DNA of 64,000 nt, taken from NCBI RefSeq assembly GCF_001542905.1, contig NZ_LOAJ01000001.1, positions 434,001-498,000 on the forward strand. Reading direction: 5' to 3'. Made by a program: the position numbers and the translations under genes. This DNA is from Halorubrum aethiopicum. GTDB lineage: Archaea > Halobacteriota > Halobacteria > Halobacteriales > Haloferacaceae. Shown one piece after another: positions 18,277-26,350 of the stretch. The number at the start of each line of letters is the position of its first letter. The stretch's first letter is position 1. The notes beneath the pieces were generated by a model. The model was not told the DNA's origin. It saw only the letters and a program-made list of their open reading frames with translations, and searched no databases.

Positions 18277-18601
18277 ATCGTTGCGGTGGCGCGCCTGCGA
18301 GCGTCCCGGAGGGGCGCGAGCAGAACGCGAGGGACGCGGTGAGCGCTCGGAGAGCGCTCACCGCGAGGCTGGGGAGGCGTGAGGTGCGGTTGCGGGACGG
18401 TTGGGCGAGACTCAAAGGGGCAGTCGCCGGCGGCGGAGCCGCCGGCTGCCAGAGGCGCGGAGCGCCTCGCTGTCGCGAGGACGAAGACGCGCGACGCAAG
18501 GCACCACAGGGAGCGAGTGAAACGAGCGACCGAGGAGCACAGCGAGCGCATCGAGTCCTCGCGACTGGGGCTTTGGCGGTGTTCACCGCGTCGGCAACGA
18601 T
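18277..18601 (+). repeat. Dispersed structured element, copy A (long form)
   Basis: This occupies most of the 427-base gap between two convergent genes. It is bounded by an 8-base inverted repeat (ATCGTTGC at 18277-18284, GCAACGAT at 18594-18601). Hairpin 1 is 18301-18307 with 18311-18317. Hairpin 2 is a perfect 12-base stem, 18336-18347 with 18353-18364. The conserved box starts at 18365 (GAGGCTGGGGAGGCGTGAGG). Two further hairpins lie near 18426-18446 and 18453-18470. A long-range stem joins 18472-18482 to 18555-18565, and the end carries GGCGGTGTTCACCGC. No credible reading frame exists. Homologous copies lie at 40917, 52588 and 62120. It may be a mobile non-autonomous element or a structured RNA. 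Confidence 0.8.
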
Positions 18602-18640
18602 CCCGTATCGATCGATCCGATCACGCGAAAGAGAGTCGTC

Positions 18641-20800
18641 TCATCCGTCGTTTCCGTCATCGATCCCGGCACCCCACGGTCCGATCCCGTCGCCGAGCGA
18701 CTCCATCCCGTCGACCACCCAGACGTAGCCGTCGCGACCCGCCCCGTCGGCGAACTCGCGCGTCCAGACGAACCCGCCGTCGCCCATCCCGTCGCTCGGA
18801 TCCGTGGTCCAGACGAATCCGCCGTCCCCCACGCCGAGCGAGAAGTCCGTCGTCGCGACGAGCCGACCGGCGGCGGGGTCGCCGTCGGCCCCGAGCACCC
18901 AGACGAAGCCGCCGTCACCCACGCCCTCGGAGGGGTCCGTGGTCCAGACGAACCCCCCGTCGCCGACGCCCTCGGAGAAATCGGTGGTCCAGACGAACCC
19001 GCCGTCGCCCAGCCCGTCTCGCGGGTCCGGGGTCCGGAGGAAACCGCCGACTGCTCCCCCGAGGATCGCTTCGGGCGACTCCTCCGCCCTGGACGACTCC
19101 CCCGCCGTGGACGAGTCCACGCCCGCGATCCCGGCGATCCAGCGGAGCCCGTCGGCACCGGGCTCCGCGACGAGGTCGTCGATCCACGCGAAGCCGTCCG
19201 CGACGGCCGGGGCGGTCGCGTCCGGGTCGGGGAGGTCGTCGGCGAAGCGGTCGACCCACACGAAGCCGCCGTCGGCGTCCCCGAGATCCGCGTCCGCGTC
19301 GGTCGTCACGTCCGGGGGATCGGCGGAAGCCGCGGCGGCGGTTCCGGCGGCCGCGACAGCGCCGTCCGCCGGGCCGCCCGCTCCTCCGCCGAACCCGCGT
19401 CGCTCCATCACGCCCCAGGAGGTCTCGCCGCGGAGGAACTCGACGAGCCCGTGCCAGGCGACCGCCGTCTTCCACTGGCGGTAGCCGAAGTTCTCGAGGA
19501 CGCCGTACCACAGCAGCCGGACCACGTCCCTGGGGTCCTCGTAGCGGTTGAAGCTCCACACCTCGCTGAACACGCCGAACCACGAGAGGAAGATCCCGAC
19601 GCCGACGGTGAGGAGCAGGAAGGCGAGGAAGAACTCGACGTTCAGGATCCCGAAGTACCACGCCAGAGGGAGGAGGACATAGCCGAACCCCTCGATGAGC
19701 GGCCCCAGCGCCTCCGCGGCGGTGAAGAAGGGGAGGATGGCGGTCCCGACGCGGCCGTAGCGCCGCCTGAAGAACACCCCGCGGTTGGCGACGACCGTCT
19801 CGAGCATCCCGCGGTACCAGCGGCGTCGCTGGCGACCGAGCGTCCGGAGATCCTCCGGGACCTCCGTCCACGCGACCGGCTCCGGGAGGAAATCGACCGT
19901 GTACTCCACGTCCTCGTCGGAGAGGTAGCGGTGGAGCCGGACGACCACGTCGAAGTCCTCGGTGACCGTGTCGTGGCGGTAGCCGCCGATCTCGCGGACG
20001 CGGTCGGTTCGGAAGACGCCGAAGGCCCCGGAGATGAGCACGAGCCCCTTGAGGCGGCTCAACCCGAGCCGGCCGGAGTAGAACGCGCGGAGGTACTCCA
20101 TCACCTGGAGCCCGGGGAGCCCGGTCCGCGGGAGGTTGATCTCCTGGACCTCGCCGTCCTCGACGACGCAGTCGTTGGCGACGCGGATCGTCCCCCCGCT
20201 GGCGACCGCCTTCTCGGGCTCCTCGAGGAAGGGGCGGACGATCTGCAACAGCGCGTCCCGGTCGATGACCGTGTCTGAGTCGACCGCGCAGAACAGTTCC
20301 TGGTCGGTGAGCCACAGTCCCGCGTTGAGCGCGTCGCTTTTCCCGCCGTTCTCCTTGTCGACGACGACGAGGTCCTCGTGACGCGTCGAGCGGTACACCC
20401 CGCGGATCGGCTCGGCGGGCACGTCGTAGGGAACCGCCGCGTCGACCCGCTCCAACTCGAACGCCTCGCGGAGCCGGTCCATCGTGGCGTCCGTCGAGCC
20501 GTCGTTGACCACGACGACCTCCTGGTCCGGGTAGTTCAGCGTCAGCATCGATCGGACGCTCTCGACGATGCTCGCCGCCTCGTTGTACGCCGGGACGACC
20601 ATCGCGACGCCGGGGTAGAAGGGGCTGTCGAACGCGCGGAACGGCGGGTTCCACCCCGACTCGCGCACGCTGTCGCGAAGCTCGAAGAGCGCGAGGACGT
20701 GGATGAGGAGGTAGCCCGCGTTGACCAGGACGTAGTAGCCGACGATGAACACGCCCGATCCGACGACCAACGCGACCGCGAGGTCCTCGACGGCCGTCAT
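18641..20800 (-). CDS. Membrane GT2 glycosyltransferase (processive type) with C-terminal repeats
   Basis: A 719-residue protein. One to two membrane segments lie at about 7-37, then a family 2 catalytic domain with Asp100 (NDGSTD), the metal-binding DSD at 174-176, TEDFD at 280-284 and QRRRW at 324-328. The last motif marks processive, cellulose- or hyaluronan-synthase-like enzymes. Further membrane segments lie at about 345-440. After residue 500 the protein becomes acidic linker plus seven 15-residue units containing GDGGFVW (about 583-694). It would polymerise and export a polysaccharide. The ATG at 20800 overlaps the HEAT-protein stop by four bases, so the two are cotranslated. Confidence 0.88.
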   Translation of the reverse strand: MTAVEDLAVALVVGSGVFIVGYYVLVNAGYLLIHVLALFELRDSVRESGWNPPFRAFDSPFYPGVAMVVPAYNEAASIVESVRSMLTLNYPDQEVVVVNDGSTDATMDRLREAFELERVDAAVPYDVPAEPIRGVYRSTRHEDLVVVDKENGGKSDALNAGLWLTDQELFCAVDSDTVIDRDALLQIVRPFLEEPEKAVASGGTIRVANDCVVEDGEVQEINLPRTGLPGLQVMEYLRAFYSGRLGLSRLKGLVLISGAFGVFRTDRVREIGGYRHDTVTEDFDVVVRLHRYLSDEDVEYTVDFLPEPVAWTEVPEDLRTLGRQRRRWYRGMLETVVANRGVFFRRRYGRVGTAILPFFTAAEALGPLIEGFGYVLLPLAWYFGILNVEFFLAFLLLTVGVGIFLSWFGVFSEVWSFNRYEDPRDVVRLLWYGVLENFGYRQWKTAVAWHGLVEFLRGETSWGVMERRGFGGGAGGPADGAVAAAGTAAAASADPPDVTTDADADLGDADGGFVWVDRFADDLPDPDATAPAVADGFAWIDDLVAEPGADGLRWIAGIAGVDSSTAGESSRAEESPEAILGGAVGGFLRTPDPRDGLGDGGFVWTTDFSEGVGDGGFVWTTDPSEGVGDGGFVWVLGADGDPAAGRLVATTDFSLGVGDGGFVWTTDPSDGMGDGGFVWTREFADGAGRDGYVWVVDGMESLGDGIGPWGAGIDDGNDG
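18719..19054 (-). repeat. 45-bp tandem coding repeats (15-residue GGFVW units)
   Basis: Seven consecutive 15-codon units in the 3' end of the glycosyltransferase gene, with consensus TTDxSxGVGDGGFVW. The fourth unit is degenerate (ends RLVA instead of GFVW) and the last reads GRDGYVW. Looser matches occur upstream (ADGGFVWVDRF, ADGFAWIDDL). The exact 45-base period in DNA shows recent duplication, while the variation between units shows selection for the aromatic GFVW core. Confidence 0.85.
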
Positions 20801-22053
20801 CGGGACGCCCCCTCCCGACCGCGCGGGGCAGTTCCGCGCGCAACGGCTCCCCGTCGGGGGACGTCGCGCGCCAGGTCGTCGAACCGGGCGTGTTCGACGG
20901 CCCACGCCCACGCCTCCTCGAATCCGCCGGAAGGATCGCTCCCGAGACCGTCGGGGAGCTCGAGCGACCGCCCGCCCGCGCGGCCGCGGTGTGACAGCAC
21001 GGCCTCGGCCGCCGCGACGCGGGTCCGCCCGTCGGGCTCCGTGGCCGCGACCGTCCGGAGCGCGGACAGCGCCTCCGGGTCGCCCCACGCGCCGAGCAGC
21101 CGGTAGGCGCTCGCCCGGACGACCGGGGAGGGGTCCTCGGTCACCGCGGTCGGGTCGATCCGGGCCCGCAGCGGGCCGTTCCAGCCGTACGCGGCGAGCG
21201 CGCGCCAGGCGGCGACTCTGACCCGCTCCTCCGGGCTCGAGACCGCCCCGACGACCCACGAGAGGTCGGCGTCGCCGACGACCGTGTGGAGGTGGCCCGT
21301 CACGGACAACACCTGCTGTTGGACCGCGGGGTCCCACCCGTCGAACTCGGCCGCGGCCCGGTCGAAGAGCGGTCCGGGATCGGTCTCGCCGACCCGATGC
21401 AGCGTGTCGATCCCGAACACGGAGAAGGCGGAGGGGTCGTCGCCGAGGAGGAGGTCGACGCCCGTCGTCGCGAGGTCGGGCGCGTCGCTCGCGTACAGGA
21501 CGCGCACGGCCGCCGCGCGCTCGCGCGGCGTGCCGGTACAGTGCGCCTCGAGCAGGGCGCGGTCGGGCGGGTCCCGGAGGAGCGCGAGCCAGGTCAACGC
21601 GCCGAGCCGGTCCCAGTAGTCGCCCTCGCGGATCTCGCGACGGGAGCGCTCGGGGATCCCGAGCGCGGTGCCGAGCCCCGCCAATCGCTCCGCGTCGCGG
21701 CCCTCGATCTGGCGGAGGTAGACGTCGAGGAGGGACTCGAGCTCGTCGCGGCGAACCGCCGACAGCGACGCGACCCACCCCTCCCAGCCGGGGTCCTCGC
21801 GGCCGTACAGCCGCTCGAGGAGTTCCGACCGGAGGTCCGCCCGGATCGGCTCGCGTCGCCGGCGACGCCGCGCCGCGAGGATCGAGTACCCGACCGTGAC
21901 GAGGACGGCCGAGAGGAGGAGCGACCCGAGGACGACGACGCCGACCGAGATCGCGAGCGACGGGAGATCGGCCTGCGCCGCGGTCGGCGCGGTGCCGACC
22001 GGCAGCTCCGGACGCGGCGGAACGACGGCCCTCCGCGACACGGTGGCGTACAC
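20797..22053 (-). CDS. HEAT-repeat membrane protein of the GT2 operon
   Basis: A 418-residue protein with one hydrophobic segment at about 33-60 followed by RRRRRR (positive-inside, so the C-terminal part is cytosolic). The rest is alpha-helical with HEAT-like repeats (for example VRVAAWRALAAYG, VVRASAYRLLGAWGD, TRVAAAEAVLSHRG). HEAT repeats bind proteins, so it probably scaffolds the adjacent glycosyltransferase or couples it to the receiver. The start is a GTG at 22053, one base after the receiver-gene stop, and the 3' end overlaps the glycosyltransferase start as ATGA. No enzymatic motif is visible. Confidence 0.78.
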   Translation of the reverse strand: MYATVSRRAVVPPRPELPVGTAPTAAQADLPSLAISVGVVVLGSLLLSAVLVTVGYSILAARRRRRREPIRADLRSELLERLYGREDPGWEGWVASLSAVRRDELESLLDVYLRQIEGRDAERLAGLGTALGIPERSRREIREGDYWDRLGALTWLALLRDPPDRALLEAHCTGTPRERAAAVRVLYASDAPDLATTGVDLLLGDDPSAFSVFGIDTLHRVGETDPGPLFDRAAAEFDGWDPAVQQQVLSVTGHLHTVVGDADLSWVVGAVSSPEERVRVAAWRALAAYGWNGPLRARIDPTAVTEDPSPVVRASAYRLLGAWGDPEALSALRTVAATEPDGRTRVAAAEAVLSHRGRAGGRSLELPDGLGSDPSGGFEEAWAWAVEHARFDDLARDVPRRGAVARGTAPRGREGASR

Positions 22054-22054
22054 G

Positions 22055-22435
22055 TCACCCCTCCAGCAGCTTCTCGATGCGGGCCAGCAGTTCGTTCGGG
22101 CTGAACGGCTTGGTGAGGTACTCGTCGGCCCCCGCCTCGAGCCCGGTCAACACGTCCTCCTCGCGGCCGCGCGAGGTGAGCATGACCACCGGAACGTCGG
22201 GATCGACGGCGAGTTCCCCGCGGCGGATCGCACGGAGGAGGTCGGTCCCCTTCAGCCGCGGCATCATCACGTCGAGGACGACCACGTCGGGATCCGCGCC
22301 GGGCGCGTCGAGCGCCTCGCGCGCCTCGTGGCCGTCGTGACAGACGTCGAGGTCGAATCCGGCCATCGACAGTTTGTACTGGAGGATCGACCGGATGGCC
22401 TCGTCGTCGTCGGCTATCACCGCCGATCTGGACAC
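22055..22435 (-). CDS. Single-domain response regulator
   Basis: About 126 residues forming only a CheY-like receiver domain. The acidic pocket is ADDD near residue 8, the phospho-acceptor is Asp55 in VVLDVMMP, and the conserved Lys109 is in LTKPFS. There is no output domain. It is first in the operon with the HEAT protein and GT2, so phosphorylation may control polysaccharide synthesis through protein contact. The GTG at 22435 places the domain start at its normal distance; GTG codons at 22444 and 22450 are alternatives. The nearest kinase is the GAF kinase at 17047. Confidence 0.9.
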   Translation of the reverse strand: MSRSAVIADDDEAIRSILQYKLSMAGFDLDVCHDGHEAREALDAPGADPDVVVLDVMMPRLKGTDLLRAIRRGELAVDPDVPVVMLTSRGREEDVLTGLEAGADEYLTKPFSPNELLARIEKLLEG

Positions 22436-22598
22436 GTCACACACCAGCACGGTCGGCGACTTGAGAGTATCGGGAACGCACCGACGACCGGCGACGCTCG
22501 ACGCGCCGCCGCCGACCGACGGCGACCGGCGACAACCGACGACGACCGGCGACGCCCGAACCCAGAACGGCTATCCGTCGGCCGCCCGCAGACCGGGT

Positions 22599-23249
22599 AT
22601 GTTCACCGGCATCGTCGAGGGGACGGGAACCGTCCGGGCGCGCACCGAGACGGCGGACGGCCTCCGGCTGCGGATCGACGCCGACGGGGTCGACGGCTTC
22701 GACGACCTCGCGCACGGCCAGTCGATAAGCGTGAGCGGCGTCTGTCTGACCGTCGAGGAGTTCGGGACGGTCGAGACCGAGACCGGCGGCGACTCGACGG
22801 CGGAAGCGGAGGGGACCGAACCCTGGTTCGAGGTCTTCCTCGCGGCGGAGACGGTCGCGAAGACGTACCTCGGCGACCTCCGCGCCGGCGACGCGGTCAA
22901 CCTCGAGCGCGCGATGCCCGCGGACGGCCGGTTCGACGGCCACGTCGTCCAGGGCCACGTCGACACGGTGGCGGAGGTTCGGGGGATCGAGCGGGTCGGC
23001 GAGGACTGGCGGTTCACCTTCTCGATCCCGGAGGGTCACGGGCGCTACCTCGTCGACAAGGGGTCGGTGACGCTCGACGGGATCTCGCTCACGGTCGCCG
23101 AGAAGCGCGACGGGGAGTTCGACGTGGCGATCATCCCGACGACCTACGATCTGACGACGCTCTCGGGGAAGTCCGCGGGGGACCCGGTCCACCTGGAGGT
23201 CGACGTGATCGCGAAGTACGTCGAGAACATGCTGCACGGGTACGCCTAG
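22599..23249 (+). CDS. ribE: Riboflavin synthase, alpha-chain type
   Basis: A 216-residue protein starting MFTGIVEGTGTV, the hallmark of bacterial-type riboflavin synthase, with two lumazine-binding barrels (SVSGVCLTV in the first, DGISLTVAEK in the second) and the GHVVQGHVD motif between. It dismutates two 6,7-dimethyl-8-ribityllumazine molecules to riboflavin. Many archaea use an unrelated RibC-type enzyme; haloarchaea use this bacterial form, implying ancient transfer. A 20-residue acidic insertion (TETGGDSTAEAEGTEP) lies in the first barrel. Its promoter region is shared divergently with the receiver operon. Confidence 0.95.
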   Translation: MFTGIVEGTGTVRARTETADGLRLRIDADGVDGFDDLAHGQSISVSGVCLTVEEFGTVETETGGDSTAEAEGTEPWFEVFLAAETVAKTYLGDLRAGDAVNLERAMPADGRFDGHVVQGHVDTVAEVRGIERVGEDWRFTFSIPEGHGRYLVDKGSVTLDGISLTVAEKRDGEFDVAIIPTTYDLTTLSGKSAGDPVHLEVDVIAKYVENMLHGYA

Positions 23250-23276
23250 GTCGATATATCGGCCGTTTCGGACGTT

Positions 23277-23975
23277 TCAGGCGTCCTTCGCGCCCCGGAC
23301 CGTCTCCCGGACCGCGTCGACGCCCTCGTCGTGGAGGAGGTCGCCGACGACGATCACGTCGCTGTGTGCCGCCATCTCGTTCGCCGACTCGTAGTCGTGG
23401 ATCCCGCCGCCGTAAAACAGCGTGGCGTCGTCGAGCGCGTCGCCGGCGGCGGCGACCTTCTCCGTGTCGCCGAAGGTGCCCGAGTACTCCAGGTAGACGA
23501 TCTCCTGGCCGAACATCCGTTCCGCCACCTTGGCGTACGCCGCCACGTCGTCGGCGTCGAGGTCGCAGTTCGCGTCCGTCAGCTCCGCGACGGAGGCGTC
23601 GGGGTTCATCACGATGTATGCCTCGGTGTGGGTCCGGTCCCAGTCGAGGTCGTCGATGCGGACCCACTCCTTGTGTGCGCCCGTGATCCAGAAGGGGCCG
23701 CCGGCGTTGAACACCGTCGGGATCAGGTAGCCGTCGAGCGCCGGCGAGTCGATGACGACGCCGGGGTTCGACGGCTCCTGGTAGAGCGGGACGTCGTACT
23801 CGGCGGTGGCGTCGATGACCCGCGTCATCTTCTCGGCGGTGACGTCGAGGGTCCCGCCGATCTCGATCGCGTCGGTCCCGGTCCGGCACACGTCCTCGAA
23901 GGTCTCCCCGTCACAGAGGTCCTTGTCGGGGTCGACCTTCAGCACGTGGTCCCAATCGTCCCACGGATTGCTCAT
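23277..23975 (-). CDS. Geranylgeranylglyceryl phosphate synthase
   Basis: A 232-residue PcrB/GGGPS-family TIM barrel. Motifs include [11 protein letters not shown] at the N-terminus, [30 protein letters not shown] and [10 protein letters not shown], which form the phosphate and prenyl binding sites. It joins geranylgeranyl diphosphate to sn-glycerol-1-phosphate, the first committed step of archaeal ether lipid synthesis. Size and motifs fit the haloarchaeal group I enzyme. It converges with ribE (27-base gap, which contains ATATAT). Confidence 0.93.
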   Translation of the reverse strand: MSNPWDDWDHVLKVDPDKDLCDGETFEDVCRTGTDAIEIGGTLDVTAEKMTRVIDATAEYDVPLYQEPSNPGVVIDSPALDGYLIPTVFNAGGPFWITGAHKEWVRIDDLDWDRTHTEAYIVMNPDASVAELTDANCDLDADDVAAYAKVAERMFGQEIVYLEYSGTFGDTEKVAAAGDALDDATLFYGGGIHDYESANEMAAHSDVIVVGDLLHDEGVDAVRETVRGAKDA

Positions 23976-24074
23976 CGCTCGGGTGTCCTCCGGGCGGAAC
24001 CAAAAAGGTGCGGAAGCGTCGCGGCGCGCGGCGATCCGTGTCGGGGCGCTCCGCGTGGAGCGCCCCCGATCGCC

Positions 24075-25154
24075 TCACATCAGGTCGTCGATCTCGTCGT
24101 TGTGGAACGCGGACGCGGGGTCCGGCTTCGCCTCCGGCTCGTCGCGGACGGCCTGTCTGGCGCGCTCGAGGAACTCCTCGACGCGCCTCGAGCGCTCGAC
24201 GCCCGCGAGCAGCACCACGGCCGCGATCCGGTCGGAGTTCATCGGGAAGTCGCCGCCGCGGACCTGCATCGACCCCGTCTCCTCTTGAAGCCACTTGCGG
24301 GCCTTCTCCGCGCCCTTCCGGGAGATCCGGTCCGGGTCGCCGGCGACCGCGACGAGGCCGGCGTCGGCGTCGGTGGCGTTCGGCAGCGAGAGCCCGGTCA
24401 TCACCGCGCTGCGGACCGTGCTCGTCACGGTGTTGACGTTCTCGCCCGCGTCCTCGGCGGCGGGTGAGGAGGCGTACCCGACCGCGGCCATCCCGCCGGC
24501 CCGGAGGGTGTTTATCACCTCGCTGGTGTCGACGACTGACTCGCCGACTCCCTGCGTGGCCTCGCCGGCCGCGAGCAGCAGCCCGACGCGTTTCGCCATC
24601 GACTCGTTGATCGCGGCGTAGCCGCCCTCGACGCTCTCGCCCGCCGAGCGCCAGGCGTCGTTGTCGAGGAGGATCGTCGCGTCAGCCTCCCTAACGAGCG
24701 TCTTCAGCGACCGGCCGGCGTTCACCTGATACAGCGCGCCCTCGTCGCGGCCGGGGAGCACGCCGAGCGCGTAGATCGGCACGTCGTACACCCGCGAGAG
24801 TTCGCGGACGAGCACCGGCGCGCCGCCGGAGCCGGTGCCGCCGCCGAGGCCGGCGACGACGACGACCGCCTCGATCTCCGCGGTCATCCGGGGGGCGAGC
24901 GCGTCCAGCACCTCGACCGCGTCCTCGTCCATCACCTCCGCGCCGAGTTCGTTGTCGCCGCCGACGCCGTGGCCGTTCACGCGGGACTGCCCGACGAGCA
25001 CCGTGTCGAGCGGGAGGGGTTCGAGGTCGGCCGCGGCGGTGTTGACGGCGAGGGCGTCGCGGACCGCACCGAACCCCATCTCCGCGTCGAACTCGGAGAG
25101 GGCGGTCGCGAGCTTGCCGCCCGCCTGTCCGACGCCGACGAGGAGGGCCTTCAT
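24075..25154 (-). CDS. cetZ: CetZ-family tubulin-like GTPase
   Basis: A 359-residue tubulin/FtsZ-superfamily protein. MKALLVGVGQAGGKLA is the N-terminal nucleotide-binding strand and GGGTGSG at 104-110 is the tubulin signature loop. The acidic C-terminus (FHNDEIDDLM) is a likely partner-binding tail. CetZ proteins polymerise near the haloarchaeal envelope and control cell shape and motility rather than division. Which of the several CetZ paralogues this is cannot be told without a tree. The start is the ATG at 25154; nine extra upstream codons are open but not conserved in the family. Confidence 0.9.
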   Translation of the reverse strand: MKALLVGVGQAGGKLATALSEFDAEMGFGAVRDALAVNTAAADLEPLPLDTVLVGQSRVNGHGVGGDNELGAEVMDEDAVEVLDALAPRMTAEIEAVVVVAGLGGGTGSGGAPVLVRELSRVYDVPIYALGVLPGRDEGALYQVNAGRSLKTLVREADATILLDNDAWRSAGESVEGGYAAINESMAKRVGLLLAAGEATQGVGESVVDTSEVINTLRAGGMAAVGYASSPAAEDAGENVNTVTSTVRSAVMTGLSLPNATDADAGLVAVAGDPDRISRKGAEKARKWLQEETGSMQVRGGDFPMNSDRIAAVVLLAGVERSRRVEEFLERARQAVRDEPEAKPDPASAFHNDEIDDLM

Positions 25155-25228
25155 GGATTCACGATACGCGTCTGACACCAATACTCTTTCCCCGACCGCT
25201 TAAGTGCGAAACCGCGGCCAGCCGGGGC

Positions 25229-25750
25229 ATGGCAAACGAGACGAACGCGAGCGGATCGGCGACCGACCGTGCCCGCCTCGAGGAGCGGCTCGACGCGGTC
25301 GAGCGCACGCTCACCGGGACGGACCGGTCGGTCGCGGGAGTCGTCGACGGCGCGGCTGCCGACGCCGAACGCGAGGCGATCGCGGAACGACTCGACGCGA
25401 TCGAGACGCGGATCGAGGAGCTCGAGGCGGCGACGCAGGCCGTCCGCGGGTACGCGGGCGCGATCCGCGCGGTCAACCGGGAGGTCGAGCGGCGCGCCGA
25501 CCTGGCGCTCGCGCGGGCCACGGCCGCCCGAGGAGGGGCCTCTCCCGTCGCCGACGCTTCGACGGACGGCGGGAGCGTCGGAGACGGAGGCGAACGCTCC
25601 GGGGGCGGAAGCCCCGAGAGCGGAGAGATCCCCGACGACGACGCGCTCGACGCCGCGGTCCCCGGCGACACCGGGACGACGCGGGACGGAGCGAGCGGAG
25701 GCACCGACGAGAAATCGAATCCCCTCGAACGGCTTCGTGAGGCCCTGTAG
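25229..25750 (+). CDS. Coiled-coil protein at the head of the pilus-like cluster
   Basis: A 173-residue soluble protein. Residues about 10-95 have heptad-rich charged helix (RLEERLDAVERTL, LDAIETRIEELEAA), predicting a coiled coil, followed by a low-complexity Ser/Gly/Asp-rich tail. It begins the gene series that continues with a secreted protein, PilB-type ATPase and TadC-type membrane protein. I recall this arrangement in other haloarchaea, where the protein is annotated only as a coiled-coil DUF. A cytosolic scaffold or adaptor for the secretion ATPase is a reasonable guess. Confidence 0.75.
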   Translation: MANETNASGSATDRARLEERLDAVERTLTGTDRSVAGVVDGAAADAEREAIAERLDAIETRIEELEAATQAVRGYAGAIRAVNREVERRADLALARATAARGGASPVADASTDGGSVGDGGERSGGGSPESGEIPDDDALDAAVPGDTGTTRDGASGGTDEKSNPLERLREAL

Positions 25751-25801
25751 ACGGCGTCACCGTAGATCCGGGCACGCGACCGGCGACGAGGGGGGAAGGC
25801 C

Positions 25802-26290
25802 GTGATCCGCGTCGTCCTGACGGCCCTCCTCGCTGTCGCGCTCCTGGCCGTCTCGACGCCAGCGCTCGAGGACGCCCGAACGGACACGACCGTCGAGCGA
25901 CTCGAAACGGAGACGGACCGCCTCGAGCGCGCCGCGGGCGGGATAACCGCCGACTCGGTCGCCGTCGCGGACCCGAGCCTCGCGGCGCGAACGTCCCTCG
26001 TCGTGTCCGCGCCGACCGGCCTCCTCGCAGCCCCGATCGATCGCCTCGCGCTTGCGGAGCCAGCGCGAACGGACGCGGCGACGGAGACCCGCGTCGCCGA
26101 GGGAGTCGTCCTCGTGTATCGGCTCCGACACGGGTCGATCCGGCGAGTTTCGGTCGCGCCGCCGACGGACGCGATCGGGATCGACCTCCGTGAGGGACCG
26201 ATCGAACTCGATCCGGACGGCGAGACGGCCCTCGAACTGCGGCTGGTCGACGACGGCGGGCCGACGGTCCGGATCGCCCGGGTCGGCTGA
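25802..26290 (+). CDS. Conserved secreted protein of the pilus-like cluster
   Basis: A 162-residue protein starting at a GTG (MIRVVLTALLAVALLAVSTPAL), an N-terminal hydrophobic segment that acts as signal or anchor. The remainder is a small alpha/beta domain with many charged residues (TVERLETETDRLERAAGGIT and later beta-strand-like text). It has no recognised catalytic motif. It lies 51 bases after the coiled-coil gene and 60 bases before the ATPase gene, which has its own TATA box. Position suggests an extracytoplasmic part of the pilus-like machine. Confidence 0.72.
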   Translation: MIRVVLTALLAVALLAVSTPALEDARTDTTVERLETETDRLERAAGGITADSVAVADPSLAARTSLVVSAPTGLLAAPIDRLALAEPARTDAATETRVAEGVVLVYRLRHGSIRRVSVAPPTDAIGIDLREGPIELDPDGETALELRLVDDGGPTVRIARVG

Positions 26291-26320
26291 GCGGGAGAAC
26301 CGAACCGCCCCGGCCGACTC

Positions 26321-26327
26321 CTTATAT
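26321..26327 (+). promoter_or_regulatory. TATA box before the secretion ATPase
   Basis: CTTATAT is centred about 27 bases before the ATG at 26351. It indicates an internal promoter giving a leaderless transcript of the ATPase-TadC pair. Confidence 0.6.
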
Positions 26328-26350
26328 GCGATGTCGCGGCCACGGCCGGC

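Noticed and set aside
18339-18728. Reading frames across the gap at 18.2-18.6 kb
   Set aside because: They are crossed by perfect hairpins and by a sequence that recurs in non-coding gaps elsewhere. The translations are biased and share no frame between copies.
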